A DNA stretch of 35,477 nucleotides, from the IMG/VR virus record IMGVR_UViG_3300017971_000545, positions 1-35,477 of that record; one strand, 5' to 3'. Position numbers and translations under genes: made by a program. Below, in pieces: positions 27,654-35,054 of this stretch (positions are counted from its first letter, which is position 1; every line of letters starts with the position of its first letter). Origin of the DNA: a virus. The notes beneath the pieces were generated by a model that saw nothing but the letters and a program-made list of their open reading frames with translations, made no database searches and was not told where the DNA came from.

Positions 27654-28088
27654 ATGAGCGATAACAAACCTACTTGTACGACTTCCCTAAACGGGGATAA
27701 GCGCTGGTTCCTAAACGGCATACTTCACCGCGAAGATGGTCCTGCTGTTGAATGGGCAGACGGCGCCAAAGAATGGTTCCTAAACGGCAAACTTCACCGT
27801 GAAGATGGTCCTGCTGTTGAATGTGCAAACGGCGACAAAGAATGGTGGCTGAACGGTAAAAGACATCGTGAAGATGGTCCTGCCCTTGAATGGTCAAACG
27901 GCGAGAAAGAATGGTTCTTAAACGGCAAACTTCACCGCGAAGATGGTCCTGCTGTTGAATGGGCAAACGGCGACAAAGTATGGTTCCTAAACGATAATAA
28001 AACAACCGCCCTGGAAGTCTTCAAACAAGCCAATGACGAACAGCGAAAGCATATGCTTTGCTTTTACCCAAATGAGTTTTCCACTTGA
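27654..28088 (+). CDS. MORN_2-like repeat protein 3
   Basis: 144 residues: four full 23-residue units (e.g. ANGDKEWWLNGKRHREDGPA) plus a partial and the shared cap TTALEVFKQANDEQRKHMLC. The cap-coding DNA is identical over more than 50 bases to the copies at 24209 and 23808, about 3.5 kb away, which points to gene conversion or recent dispersal together with the promoter. Confidence 0.8.
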   Translation: MSDNKPTCTTSLNGDKRWFLNGILHREDGPAVEWADGAKEWFLNGKLHREDGPAVECANGDKEWWLNGKRHREDGPALEWSNGEKEWFLNGKLHREDGPAVEWANGDKVWFLNDNKTTALEVFKQANDEQRKHMLCFYPNEFST

Positions 28089-28113
28089 CAGGCGCCGCCG
28101 GGTGTGCTAGTAT
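28085..28113 (+). promoter_or_regulatory. Leaderless-type promoter
   Basis: TTGACA (28085-28090), 17-nt spacer GGCGCCGCCGGGTGTGC, TAGTAT (28108-28113); ATG 9 nt later. Upstream TGA is inside TTGACA. Confidence 0.78.
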
Positions 28114-28122
28114 ATATACACG

Positions 28123-28761
28123 ATGAGCGAAGGAACCACGATGCTTAAGCAAGTAAATAACCTTATGGGACGAATCCTCATTGCTGGCGATGAGACTTCT
28201 TGGGATTATGGATTCCTTGAGTCTATTTCAAACCAGTTGAACAAGGGCTATACTCTTTCCCAGAGGCAGGAAGCAACTATTCAGCAGATTCAGGGTCGCT
28301 GGTCCGATGAGGCTATGAAAGCCCGAATGTCGTGGAATCAAGATTGGAATGATGAGAAGGAAGAAAAGTTCCTTATTGCTCTTCGTTACTACCGGCGGAC
28401 TGGATTCTACAGCAATCTTGTGGGCAAGTATCTCGCCATTAACGAGGCAGGCGAGCGTAGCGTTAAGGGCATTCCTTCGATGAAGGAATACAACAAGATT
28501 GTAGAAAACAAGTATGCGTCGGCTGTCATTCGCAACTTGAAAGAGGAGCCGAAGTTTGCTGTTGGTGGTGCTGCTGTTTTCCGCGCAAGCGCGCTGGGTC
28601 GCCGCGCGGGCAAGACTTGTGTTATTCTCAAGTATGGCGATGTAGAAAGGGTTAAGTCCCACGCAAAGGGAGCAAAGCCGGTTCAGGTTCTTGTGATTGG
28701 GCAAGCGCAGCCGGTCTGGACGGAAGAGCGCTTTCTCAAGAAGGTAAAGAAGCGCAAGTGA
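28123..28761 (+). CDS. Conserved hypothetical phage protein
   Basis: 212 residues. Helical N-terminal half (WDYGFLESISNQLNKGYTLS, QRQEATIQQIQGRW) of a type I recall from other phage proteins of unknown function; C-terminal half is basic with beta strands (GKTCVILKYGDVERVKSHAK, RFLKKVKKRK). Nucleic-acid binding is possible. No ribosome site; predicted leaderless. Confidence 0.7.
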   Translation: MSEGTTMLKQVNNLMGRILIAGDETSWDYGFLESISNQLNKGYTLSQRQEATIQQIQGRWSDEAMKARMSWNQDWNDEKEEKFLIALRYYRRTGFYSNLVGKYLAINEAGERSVKGIPSMKEYNKIVENKYASAVIRNLKEEPKFAVGGAAVFRASALGRRAGKTCVILKYGDVERVKSHAKGAKPVQVLVIGQAQPVWTEERFLKKVKKRK

Positions 28762-28790
28762 CATAGAATTGGGGTGAATATTATTATTTA

Positions 28791-28816
28791 GGGATTCAAT
28801 GACAATCCTGAATCCC
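28791..28816 (+). other. Stem-loop in intergenic region
   Basis: GGGATTCA, 10-nt loop, TGAATCCC. Eight perfect pairs, no T-run. A second possible stem (GCAATC/GATTGC) lies about 28884-28903. Together they fill the 166-nt gap after 28761; no gene is seen there. Confidence 0.5.
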
Positions 28817-28927
28817 GGCGCGGTGAGAGTCAGCATACAATGTTAGATGTGCGCGCAAAATAAGTTGAAAGTTGTCTAGGCAGCAATCCCTGAAAAGTGA
28901 TTGCCCCCCTTGTTTGAGAAATAAAGG

Positions 28928-28956
28928 TTGACAGCCACCTCCGAGGCTGGTAGAAT
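28928..28956 (+). promoter_or_regulatory. Sigma70-type promoter
   Basis: TTGACA (28928-28933), 17-nt spacer ending TGG, TAGAAT (28951-28956). Confidence 0.72.
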
Positions 28957-28999
28957 AAAGTCAGAAGTTGAGAGAAAACCCCGAACACGGGAGAAAAAA

Positions 29000-29872
29000 A
29001 TGAGTTATTCTGGAACCGTTCGATGCAGTTTTTGTGGCGGAAAGGGACACAACAGAACTGGTTGTCCTGAACTAAAGAAGAGTTGGGAAGAAGATCCCAA
29101 CTCTTATTACGGTCGTCAGTGGGCGGAAATCCAGGCACGCAAGAAGAAGCCAAAGACTTGCTCTTACTGTAAGACGGAAGGTCACACCCGCGCAGGTTGT
29201 AAGACTATGAAGCAGCACAAGGTGCAGTTTCAGGATGACCTGACTTTGTGGCGAAAGGCTGTTCTAAAGTGGGCAAAGGATATCGGTCTGGGCATCGGTG
29301 CTATGGTTCGCTCAAAGAACATTGTTTACCGAAAGAATAATAGGTGGTTGTATCCTAACGAGGAGGGTTATGCTCCTCCGGCGGGATTGGTAATGAACAA
29401 GATGCCGAATGCTTTTATGATTCATCATGCGGGTATCGGAACATCGTTAGAGTGGTCGTCTTCCAACAACATTGATGTTGGATTTTATCAAGCCCTCGGA
29501 TGCGAGGACGAACGTGGATACCACTCTAATATCGGTGTTGGGTTGCCTTGTATTCCCGGTATTGTTCCTCGCTTTGTAGCGCGGAAGAACTTCTATGGCG
29601 ATATTACAAAGTATGATAGGAACGATTACGCCGGAGAAACTATCAACTGGGAGATCGTTTCGCCTGCTGTAAAGGATTTTGATTCTGCTTGGGCGAGCAA
29701 GGCAACTGTGAAGAACGCTACAAAGGAGCATTTCAAGGGCCCCGACGGTGTTGAGGAATACCAGTTTGTTACTTTCAGTGCCGCCGAGCGCGATCAACTT
29801 CGCAGGTATGTGTCGGGTCAGATTGAACTTTCGGAAATGTCTGATCCAGATCCTTTGGTAGAAGGTAGTTAG
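29000..29872 (+). CDS. Double zinc-knuckle protein
   Basis: 290 residues from the ATG at 29000 (GGGAG upstream). Two CCHC knuckles of CX2CX4HX4C type: C9-C12-H17-C22 (CSFCGGKGHNRTGC) and C54-C57-H62-C67 (CSYCKTEGHTRAGC). The rest (68-290) is a conserved-looking globular part with MVRSKNIVYRKNNRWLYPNE and GLVMNKMPNAFMIHHAG. CCHC knuckles bind single-stranded nucleic acid. Post-transcriptional control or RNA handling is a reasonable guess. Confidence 0.82.
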   Translation: MSYSGTVRCSFCGGKGHNRTGCPELKKSWEEDPNSYYGRQWAEIQARKKKPKTCSYCKTEGHTRAGCKTMKQHKVQFQDDLTLWRKAVLKWAKDIGLGIGAMVRSKNIVYRKNNRWLYPNEEGYAPPAGLVMNKMPNAFMIHHAGIGTSLEWSSSNNIDVGFYQALGCEDERGYHSNIGVGLPCIPGIVPRFVARKNFYGDITKYDRNDYAGETINWEIVSPAVKDFDSAWASKATVKNATKEHFKGPDGVEEYQFVTFSAAERDQLRRYVSGQIELSEMSDPDPLVEGS

Positions 29873-29896
29873 TAAAGAAAGAGATGTTTTTGGGGC

Positions 29897-29925
29897 TTGA
29901 CTCCGAGCCCCTGGTGTGGTACTAT
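29897..29925 (+). promoter_or_regulatory. Promoter of the MoxR gene
   Basis: TTGACT (29897-29902), 17-nt spacer CCGAGCCCCTGGTGTGG, TACTAT (29920-29925), then ACAGTGGACAGAG. Confidence 0.78.
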
Positions 29926-29982
29926 ATAGACAGTGGACAGAGCAATAGTGCTCAACTGACTGGAAAAGGAAAGAAAGAAAAC

Positions 29983-31044
29983 ATGGCAATCGACTTCAAG
30001 AATCTTCTGACCGTCCTTCCCCTCGTTACTGACGCGGGGCATCCTGTTCTTCTCCGTGGTCGCCACGGTATCGGTAAGTCCTCCGTGGTTTATCAGTATG
30101 CCGCGTCCCTCGGAATGCCGGTTGTGGAGCGTCGTGCTTCGCAGATGACCGAAGGCGACCTTCTCGGTTTGCCGACTGTGGACGAGGGTGTAACGTCCTT
30201 TTGTCCTCCCGATTGGTTCGCGACTGCTTGCGATAACGGTGTGGTGCTTTTCCTCGATGAGGTTGACCGTGCAACGCTCGAAGTTCGCCAGGGCATCTTT
30301 GAGCTTTGCGATTCCCGCAAGCTCGCGGGTCACGCGCTTCACCCGGATACGCTGATTTTCGCAGCGGTCAACGGTGGCACCCACGCGGGCGCGGCTTCCT
30401 ATCAGGTTGGCGAGATGGACCCCGCCGAGCTTGACCGTTACACGGTTTTCGATGTTGAGCCGTCCGTGGACGATTGGCTTTCCTGGGCAAAGACGAACTG
30501 CGATCCCCTCGTGACGGACTTCATCCGTAACAACGTCGAGCACCTTGAGCACAATGACGACCCGGAGCCGAACAAGGTTTACCCGTCGCGTCGTTCGTGG
30601 TCGCGTTTCTCCGATACGGTGTCGCGCGGTAATCTTCTGGAAGCTGGACAGTCCAACCCGGCTGTTTTCTCGCTTGCATCGGCTTACCTCGGCTTTGAGG
30701 CGGCTGTCGCTTTCAACGATTTCGTTGCGAACTACAGCAAGGTTGTGACCGTCTCGGACATTCTCGACAAGGGTATGACCCCGGATATCGATCTTAACGC
30801 TCACTGCGCTCTGATTGATAAGCTGGGCGCGTCCGATCGGATGGCTTCGACTCTGAACGATACCGAGATTACCCACCTCGCGACTTACTTCACTTCGCTT
30901 GCCTCCGAGCCTGCGATGAAGCTGTGGACGATTGTCGGTAACGCTTGCCAGGAGAATGCAATCGCCCTTCACTCGGCGGAAGATGCGAACGGTCGCAAGG
31001 TTGGAACTTACCTCGTTGAGATTCTGACCGGCGACACGGTGTAA
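29983..31044 (+). CDS. MoxR-type AAA+ ATPase
   Basis: 353 residues from the ATG at 29983. Walker A GRHGIGKSS (26-34), Walker B VVLFLDEVDR (87-96, Asp92-Glu93), sensor-1 Asn130 in LIFAAVNGGT, and an arginine-finger-like DPAELDRYTVF (Asp151-Arg152). MoxR ATPases work as ring remodelers with a VWA-domain partner, here the next gene (as in RavA-ViaA, NorQ-NorD, CbbQ-CbbO). Codon use is richer in GC than its neighbours, hinting at separate origin or high expression. A long frame on the opposite strand is an artefact of that. Confidence 0.9.
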   Translation: MAIDFKNLLTVLPLVTDAGHPVLLRGRHGIGKSSVVYQYAASLGMPVVERRASQMTEGDLLGLPTVDEGVTSFCPPDWFATACDNGVVLFLDEVDRATLEVRQGIFELCDSRKLAGHALHPDTLIFAAVNGGTHAGAASYQVGEMDPAELDRYTVFDVEPSVDDWLSWAKTNCDPLVTDFIRNNVEHLEHNDDPEPNKVYPSRRSWSRFSDTVSRGNLLEAGQSNPAVFSLASAYLGFEAAVAFNDFVANYSKVVTVSDILDKGMTPDIDLNAHCALIDKLGASDRMASTLNDTEITHLATYFTSLASEPAMKLWTIVGNACQENAIALHSAEDANGRKVGTYLVEILTGDTV

Positions 31045-31048
31045 CAAT

Positions 31049-31118
31049 GGAGTATGCGGGGCTCATCGACATTGCTTTGTCGATGACGCCCCTATTACTT
31101 CACATTCTGTATACTCCA
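31049..31118 (+). other. Nested hairpin between MoxR and VWA genes
   Basis: Outer GGAGTAT/ATACTCC (31049-31055 and 31112-31118); inner GGGGC plus TCATCGA (31058-31069) pairing with TCGATGA (31081-31087) and GCCCC (31089-31093) with one bulge. No long T-run. It may attenuate or protect the moxR mRNA end. Confidence 0.65.
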
Positions 31119-31139
31119 AGAATTGAAGAAGATTCCCCT

Positions 31140-31168
31140 TGACGGGGAGCCCCTGAACTGCTATTATA
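31140..31168 (+). promoter_or_regulatory. Promoter of the VWA gene
   Basis: TTGACG (31140-31145), 17-nt spacer GGGAGCCCCTGAACTGC, TATTAT (31163-31168), then ACAGTGAGGAAAG, which holds the ribosome site. Confidence 0.8.
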
Positions 31169-31191
31169 CAAGGACAGTGAGGAAAGAAGTT

Positions 31192-32451
31192 ATGACTGAG
31201 CCAATGAATTCTGAAACTGTGGAAATCAAGGAATCTGAGGTTCTCGCCTTTGACCTTGGTTTGCATGTCCATCGTCTCCTTATGGACGAGCCTTTCTTTG
31301 CGGCGCTTTCGCGTCGTATGGATAAGAAGGCTTCCAACGCTATCCCGACTGCTGGTGTGATGGTTACGGAAGAAGGCAAGTTGGAGATGGTTTACAATCC
31401 AAAGTTCTTCGCGGGTCTGGAGGATGCCGGAAAGAAGGATGTGCTTAAGCACGAGTTCTATCACATCGTTTATCAGCACGTTACTGGTGGACGGTTCGCG
31501 GCATTCCGAGATATGGACCCACAGGAAAGGAAGTTGCACAACATTGCGATGGACCTTTCCATCAATGGGCACCTTCCTAATCTTCCCGAGATGGCTTGCT
31601 TCCCTGGAAAGGGTCCGTTTGCACATTTGCCCGCTGGCAAGTCCGCTGAATGGTATTTGTCTGAACTGCGTAAGATGCAGAATGATCCGCCCGGTGGAGG
31701 CGGAGGCGGAACTCCCGGCGAAGGTCAGGGAAATCCTCTGGACAACGTTGACTCCTTTGATGACCACGATGGATGGGGCGAAGCCTCTGAGCAGGCAAAG
31801 CAGATTGCCGAGGAGCGTGTAAAGGAGTTTATCAAGGATGCGGTTGAAGAGGCAAACTCTTCTTCCCGTGGATGGGGCTCCGTTCCTGCGGACTGTCGCA
31901 AGGAAATCATGGATGGGATTACCACCAAGGTTGACTGGCGCAAGGTGCTCCGTTACTTTGTGAAGCAAAGTCAGAAGGCAAACAAGCGTTCGACTGTTCG
32001 CAAGATTAACAAGCGGTATCCTTACCAGCATCCGGGTAAGAAGTCCTCGCGAACTGCAAAGATTGCAATTGCGATTGATCAGTCCGGTTCGGTTTCCGAT
32101 CAGATGCTCGCTGCGTTCTTCGCGGAACTCAACTCGCTCGCGAAGATTGCAGAGTTCACGGTCATTCCTTTCGATACTCGTGTGGATGAGAACCAGAACT
32201 ATGTTTGGAAGAAGGGAATGAAGCGTAAGCGCGAACGTGTGATGCACGGTGGAACTTGCTTCAACGCTCCGACGAAGTTCGTGAATGAGAAGGGTGGATT
32301 TGACGGGCTCATCATTTGCACGGATATGGAAGCACCGAAGCCGGTTCGCTGCAATGTCCAGCGGCTCTGGATTACCGATGAGTACAACGGCAAGCGTCCT
32401 TACTTCAACCCGAAGCCCGAACGAATGATTATCGTTCCTACCGAAAGGTAG
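31192..32451 (+). CDS. HExxH/VWA protein, MoxR partner (DUF2201-like)
   Basis: 419 residues from the ATG at 31192. N-terminal metallopeptidase-like domain with KHEFYHIVYQH (His87-Glu88-His91), a Gly-rich linker (about 168-173), a helical part, and a C-terminal VWA domain: IAIDQSGSVSD (MIDAS Asp296, Ser298, Ser300), GGTCFNAP (Thr355) and LIICTDME (Asp378). This order matches the 'putative metallopeptidase + VWA-like' proteins that pair with MoxR ATPases. The MIDAS is complete, so metal-dependent partner binding is likely. Whether the HExxH site cleaves peptides is unknown. The pair might remodel or insert cofactors into a viral or host complex. Confidence 0.88.
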   Translation: MTEPMNSETVEIKESEVLAFDLGLHVHRLLMDEPFFAALSRRMDKKASNAIPTAGVMVTEEGKLEMVYNPKFFAGLEDAGKKDVLKHEFYHIVYQHVTGGRFAAFRDMDPQERKLHNIAMDLSINGHLPNLPEMACFPGKGPFAHLPAGKSAEWYLSELRKMQNDPPGGGGGGTPGEGQGNPLDNVDSFDDHDGWGEASEQAKQIAEERVKEFIKDAVEEANSSSRGWGSVPADCRKEIMDGITTKVDWRKVLRYFVKQSQKANKRSTVRKINKRYPYQHPGKKSSRTAKIAIAIDQSGSVSDQMLAAFFAELNSLAKIAEFTVIPFDTRVDENQNYVWKKGMKRKRERVMHGGTCFNAPTKFVNEKGGFDGLIICTDMEAPKPVRCNVQRLWITDEYNGKRPYFNPKPERMIIVPTER

Positions 32452-32461
32452 TTTTTTCTTC

Positions 32462-32490
32462 TTGACAACGGGTGCCCCTTCCTGTATAAT
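32462..32490 (+). promoter_or_regulatory. Consensus promoter
   Basis: TTGACA (32462-32467), 17-nt spacer ACGGGTGCCCCTTCCTG, TATAAT (32485-32490). Both hexamers consensus. Confidence 0.85.
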
Positions 32491-32516
32491 ATAAAGACAG
32501 TGAAGGGGTGCCCTGA

Positions 32517-32666
32517 ATGTCCGGGAAGAGTAAAACTCGAAATTGGATTGCCGTCGCAGCCTTTCAAAGAGGTGGTGCCGGCAAACATCATAATAGAAGT
32601 CGGGACGTTTCAAAGGGACGTTCCCGCAAAACCAAACACAAAAAGAGAAAGGGAGATTATGATTGA
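32517..32666 (+). CDS. Small basic protein (AFQRGGAG type)
   Basis: 49 residues: MSGKSKTRNWIAVAAFQRGG, AGKHHNRSRDVSKGRSRKTK, HKKRKGDYD. The 'R-N-x-x-A-V-x-A-F-Q-R-G-G-A-G-x-H' core is a tiny conserved family I recall from many phages. Highly basic, so nucleic-acid or ribosome binding is likely. Overlaps the next gene by 8 nt. Confidence 0.75.
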   Translation: MSGKSKTRNWIAVAAFQRGGAGKHHNRSRDVSKGRSRKTKHKKRKGDYD

Positions 32667-32733
32667 ACTTGCTATGCAACTGATTCTGTTTATTGGCTTT
32701 GTTGCCCTTGGCGTCGAATGGAGCCTGCACTAA
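32659..32733 (+). CDS. 24-residue membrane peptide
   Basis: AGGGAG upstream. MIELAMQLILFIGFVALGVE, then WSLH: one hydrophobic helix. One base separates it from the next ATG. Coding by context only. Confidence 0.5.
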   Translation: MIELAMQLILFIGFVALGVEWSLH

Positions 32734-32734
32734 A

Positions 32735-32848
32735 ATGGAAGATGAAAACACCTGGGAGTTTTGCTACTCCCTTCGATACGGATTTGATGAGAAGTATGAC
32801 CCGCCAGTTTTTGAAGATGAAGATGAGGAGGAAGAAAATGAGCGGTAA
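32735..32848 (+). CDS. 37-residue acidic peptide
   Basis: MEDENTWEFCYSLRYGFDEK, YDPPVFEDEDEEEENER. Very acidic tail, no ribosome site besides coupling with the previous stop. Overlaps the next gene by 11 nt; its own acidic codons carry the next gene's GAGGAGG site. Confidence 0.55.
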   Translation: MEDENTWEFCYSLRYGFDEKYDPPVFEDEDEEEENER

Positions 32849-33119
32849 GCGAAACGATGAGGTTGTCGAGGCTTGGGTGCGTGGCGAAAAGGCTTGTTCC
32901 CACAATGGCAATCTTCGCTCCGATGGAGTCAACCTGTTTTCCTACAATCTTCGGATTGGCTATCGTGCGAAGTCAGGTACAACGGTCGCAGCCGATTACA
33001 CTTCCCCTGGTGGCGACTTTCGGTCGATGACGACTTCCTGCCACGTTGGAAAGGTGCGATGGAGGGCTGACCACGTTATGCACCCAACCGTTTTCGAGAA
33101 CTCGGTTTTTCCAGAGTGA
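32838..33119 (+). CDS. Conserved phage protein (KRNDEVVEAW type)
   Basis: 93 residues: MSGKRNDEVVEAWVRGEKAC, LFSYNLRIGYRAKSG, DYTSPGGDFRSMTTSCHVGK. 'N-L-x-I-G-Y ... DYT-x-x-G-G-x-F-R-S-M-T-T-S-x-H-V-G' is a family I recall in phages, unknown role. GAGGAGG ribosome site. Confidence 0.78.
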   Translation: MSGKRNDEVVEAWVRGEKACSHNGNLRSDGVNLFSYNLRIGYRAKSGTTVAADYTSPGGDFRSMTTSCHVGKVRWRADHVMHPTVFENSVFPE

Positions 33120-33379
33120 TTGATCTCAAACTTACTCCCGAACAAGTTGAGATGATTGTGGATGCTCTCAATAGGCTTGAAGACGAGTTGTATGCACAAT
33201 ACAAGTCTGCGTTTGTGGAAAACGAGGCACCAATCCTTGAGAGGATTGATAAAGTAAATAACCTGAGCAAAAGTGTGTGGGAAAAACTGCACCGATTCAA
33301 TACGTCCGTTGCCGATGCGGTGGGCGAAGGCGAACAAATCAAAGTTGATCCCTTCGATTTGAGAGGGTTGGAGTTTTAG
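33116..33379 (+). CDS. Small helical protein
   Basis: 87 residues from a GTG that overlaps the previous TGA. IDLKLTPEQVEMIVDALNRL, EDELYAQYKSAF: an amphipathic helix pair with acidic character. No family named. Confidence 0.62.
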   Translation: MIDLKLTPEQVEMIVDALNRLEDELYAQYKSAFVENEAPILERIDKVNNLSKSVWEKLHRFNTSVADAVGEGEQIKVDPFDLRGLEF

Positions 33380-33382
33380 AAA

Positions 33383-33994
33383 ATGAGTGAATACAAGTCC
33401 CCTTATGCTGCCAACATTGGTAGAATGAACAATTCCGAGATTGTTTCCCTCGCAAAGAATCGTTTTACTGACGAAGAAACGCAAATCGCGATTGCGAAGC
33501 ATCATTATGCTCTCGCAAGGCAATACCTTGCGTCAAACCCTGATGTTTCGCCAAAGGCTGCTGATATTCTTTGGGACCGAAAGGGTTACGTCCTCAAGTG
33601 CTGTCTTTTGGAGAACGGAAAGAAGGAGATTTCAGAGGAGGAACTGACCCAATTCTACCGAACCACTTTCAAGGGTCGCCACTTTCGAAAGTGGCGAATG
33701 TATCAGGCTTTCCTTGGTGGATACAGTTGGTGGAGGGGAAATATCAAAAATCGCACCCACGGTGCTTTGCTTGAAGAGATGTATGCAGATGTAACAAAGG
33801 GCGGCGCAGAGTATCACCTCATTCGTCGCTTTGTAGATCATCCAAATTGCACGCTTAACCTTGCGCTCCGAATCTCCACGATGAAGATTCCCGAGGATAA
33901 GCTCCGGTGGAGTCGGCAATGGGGTCGAGTCAAGCAATCGGCATTGATGAAGGTCGCGGAGCTCACAAAGCGCGAAGGCGCAACTTCGCGGTAA
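33383..33994 (+). CDS. Hypothetical helical protein
   Basis: 203 residues. All-helical with several Trp and Arg (GRHFRKWRMYQAFLGGYSWW, DHPNCTLNLALRISTMKIPE). The C-terminal 'H-P-N-C-T-x-x-L-A-L-x-I' resembles HEAT-like 'leucine-rich variant' repeats (N-x-x-T-P-x-x-x-L), but only one or two units are seen. A 22-nt perfect palindrome lies in the coding sequence at 33676-33697. Confidence 0.65.
   Translation: MSEYKSPYAANIGRMNNSEIVSLAKNRFTDEETQIAIAKHHYALARQYLASNPDVSPKAADILWDRKGYVLKCCLLENGKKEISEEELTQFYRTTFKGRHFRKWRMYQAFLGGYSWWRGNIKNRTHGALLEEMYADVTKGGAEYHLIRRFVDHPNCTLNLALRISTMKIPEDKLRWSRQWGRVKQSALMKVAELTKREGATSR
33676..33697. repeat. 22-nt perfect palindrome inside a gene
   Basis: TCGCCACTTTC followed by its reverse complement GAAAGTGGCGA, in the 33383-33994 gene. 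It encodes ordinary residues there (GRHFRKWRM). Could be an operator, a hairpin in mRNA, or chance. Confidence 0.7.
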
Positions 33995-34002
33995 TTTTTG
34001 CC

Positions 34003-34031
34003 TTGACAAGCGCCCCTCCGTCTGCTATTAT
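34003..34031 (+). promoter_or_regulatory. Sigma70-type promoter
   Basis: TTGACA (34003-34008), 17-nt spacer AGCGCCCCTCCGTCTGC, TATTAT (34026-34031), then CACAGTGAGGGAAGG. Confidence 0.82.
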
Positions 34032-34084
34032 ATAAGCACAGTGAGGGAAGGTTTGAAGCCTTCCGCTAAAGGAGCAATCAAAGA

Positions 34085-34534
34085 ATGGGTAAGCGCAACA
34101 ACGTCCGAAATGCTTTCATCATCGCAAACAATGCTCGCACGGCGTCTAATCACACTCACGGCGTTTCTTGCTCCCATGTTGGTGGTTGTCGCGAATTTGA
34201 TCCAAATGTTCGCGTCGGCAAGATTTGGTATTGCGAGCGTCACGGTGGAGCAAACAACATTGCTCGCGCAAACGCAAAAGATGATGCTTTCGCTAACGGT
34301 ATTCCAGGGGCTGCTCGGCGTTCTCGTATTGCTCGATTTCGCGCTCGAAATAAGGCGCCTATGCATCCCGGCAACGCAATTCTTTTCGCGCAATGGGAAG
34401 AAGAAAAGACCGCTTCCAAGCCTGTTCAGCCGAAGCCAAAGAAGGTTGTGAAGAAGGCAAAGAAGTCGGATCGTCAGAAGATGCTCGAAACGCTTGGGTT
34501 GACCGAAGCCGATTTGGTTTCTCTCCGAGGTTAG
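34085..34534 (+). CDS. Basic protein with a Cys/His cluster
   Basis: 149 residues with AAAGGAG upstream. N-terminal possible zinc site (HTHGVSCSHVGGC ... WYCERHGG), Ala/Arg/Asn-rich middle, then a Lys/Pro stretch (KPVQPKPKKVVKKAKK) like a histone-tail and a short C-terminal helix. Suggests nucleic-acid binding. A hydrophobic frame in +1 over the same DNA is judged a shadow. Confidence 0.7.
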   Translation: MGKRNNVRNAFIIANNARTASNHTHGVSCSHVGGCREFDPNVRVGKIWYCERHGGANNIARANAKDDAFANGIPGAARRSRIARFRARNKAPMHPGNAILFAQWEEEKTASKPVQPKPKKVVKKAKKSDRQKMLETLGLTEADLVSLRG

Positions 34535-34539
34535 AAGAA

Positions 34540-34806
34540 ATGAAGATGGTTGTGGTGTACGATACTGACAACTATGAGGATTTGCAGAACTCAATCGCGA
34601 TTATGCGAAGGTTGGTCAATGAATACGACAAAAAGTATGGGCTCGGAGGATACAAACGAAAGTTCGCGAAGATTCAGTTTATCAAGATTCTTCGTGAGTG
34701 GGAAAGGGCCGCGCCGTCGAAGCCGCGTTCTGTTAATAAGGATGATGTTGCTTCGTTGAGGTCTGTTAAAGAGTTCGTCGACGAGCTTTGGAAGAATCAC
34801 GAATAA
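34540..34806 (+). CDS. Hypothetical protein
   Basis: 88 residues from the ATG at 34540, 5 nt after the previous stop. MKMVVVYDTDNYEDLQNSIA, IMRRLVNEYDKKYGLGGYKR: alpha/beta with a basic middle. Longer upstream readings lie within the previous gene and lack a ribosome site. Confidence 0.6.
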   Translation: MKMVVVYDTDNYEDLQNSIAIMRRLVNEYDKKYGLGGYKRKFAKIQFIKILREWERAAPSKPRSVNKDDVASLRSVKEFVDELWKNHE

Positions 34807-34808
34807 CT

Positions 34809-35054
34809 ATGATGAAAACCTTTCGCATTGGTGATTTGGTTTGTTACGAAGATGATTTCGTCAACGAATTTGAATTCGTCGACGACTCATATCTTGAGGA
34901 TAATGGACGATTCGTCGGAACCATTATTGGATGGTCAAAGTCTTTCGATGGACGAACCTGTGCGAAGATTCATTGGTTTGATTGGTTCAAGGCCGGGCCA
35001 AAAGAAACGGTAGAATACTTTAGCGAGATTCAGTTAATCCCGGGAGAACAATAA
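34809..35054 (+). CDS. GDLV-family small protein
   Basis: 81 residues (ATG 34809; the next codon is also ATG). MMKTFRIGDLVCYEDDFVNE, RFVGTIIGWSKSFD, AKIHWFDWFKAGPKETVEYF. Family layout is kept, with an acidic insertion after GDLV. Overlaps the next ATG by one base (TAATG). Confidence 0.68.
   Translation: MMKTFRIGDLVCYEDDFVNEFEFVDDSYLEDNGRFVGTIIGWSKSFDGRTCAKIHWFDWFKAGPKETVEYFSEIQLIPGEQ

Noticed and set aside
23808-28088. CRISPR-like or satellite array
   Set aside because: The 69-bp period is coding (23-residue protein repeats) with no spacer/repeat structure.
29869-32751. Two long minus-strand reading frames (about 390 and 560 codons)
   Set aside because: They mirror the MoxR and VWA genes, which have motifs, promoters and ribosome sites; the antisense frames have Arg/Ser-rich, motif-free products.
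34041-34451. Hydrophobic plus-strand frame over the 34085 gene
   Set aside because: No ribosome site, and the 34085 frame has AAAGGAG and a Cys/His cluster. The hydrophobic look comes from codon phase.
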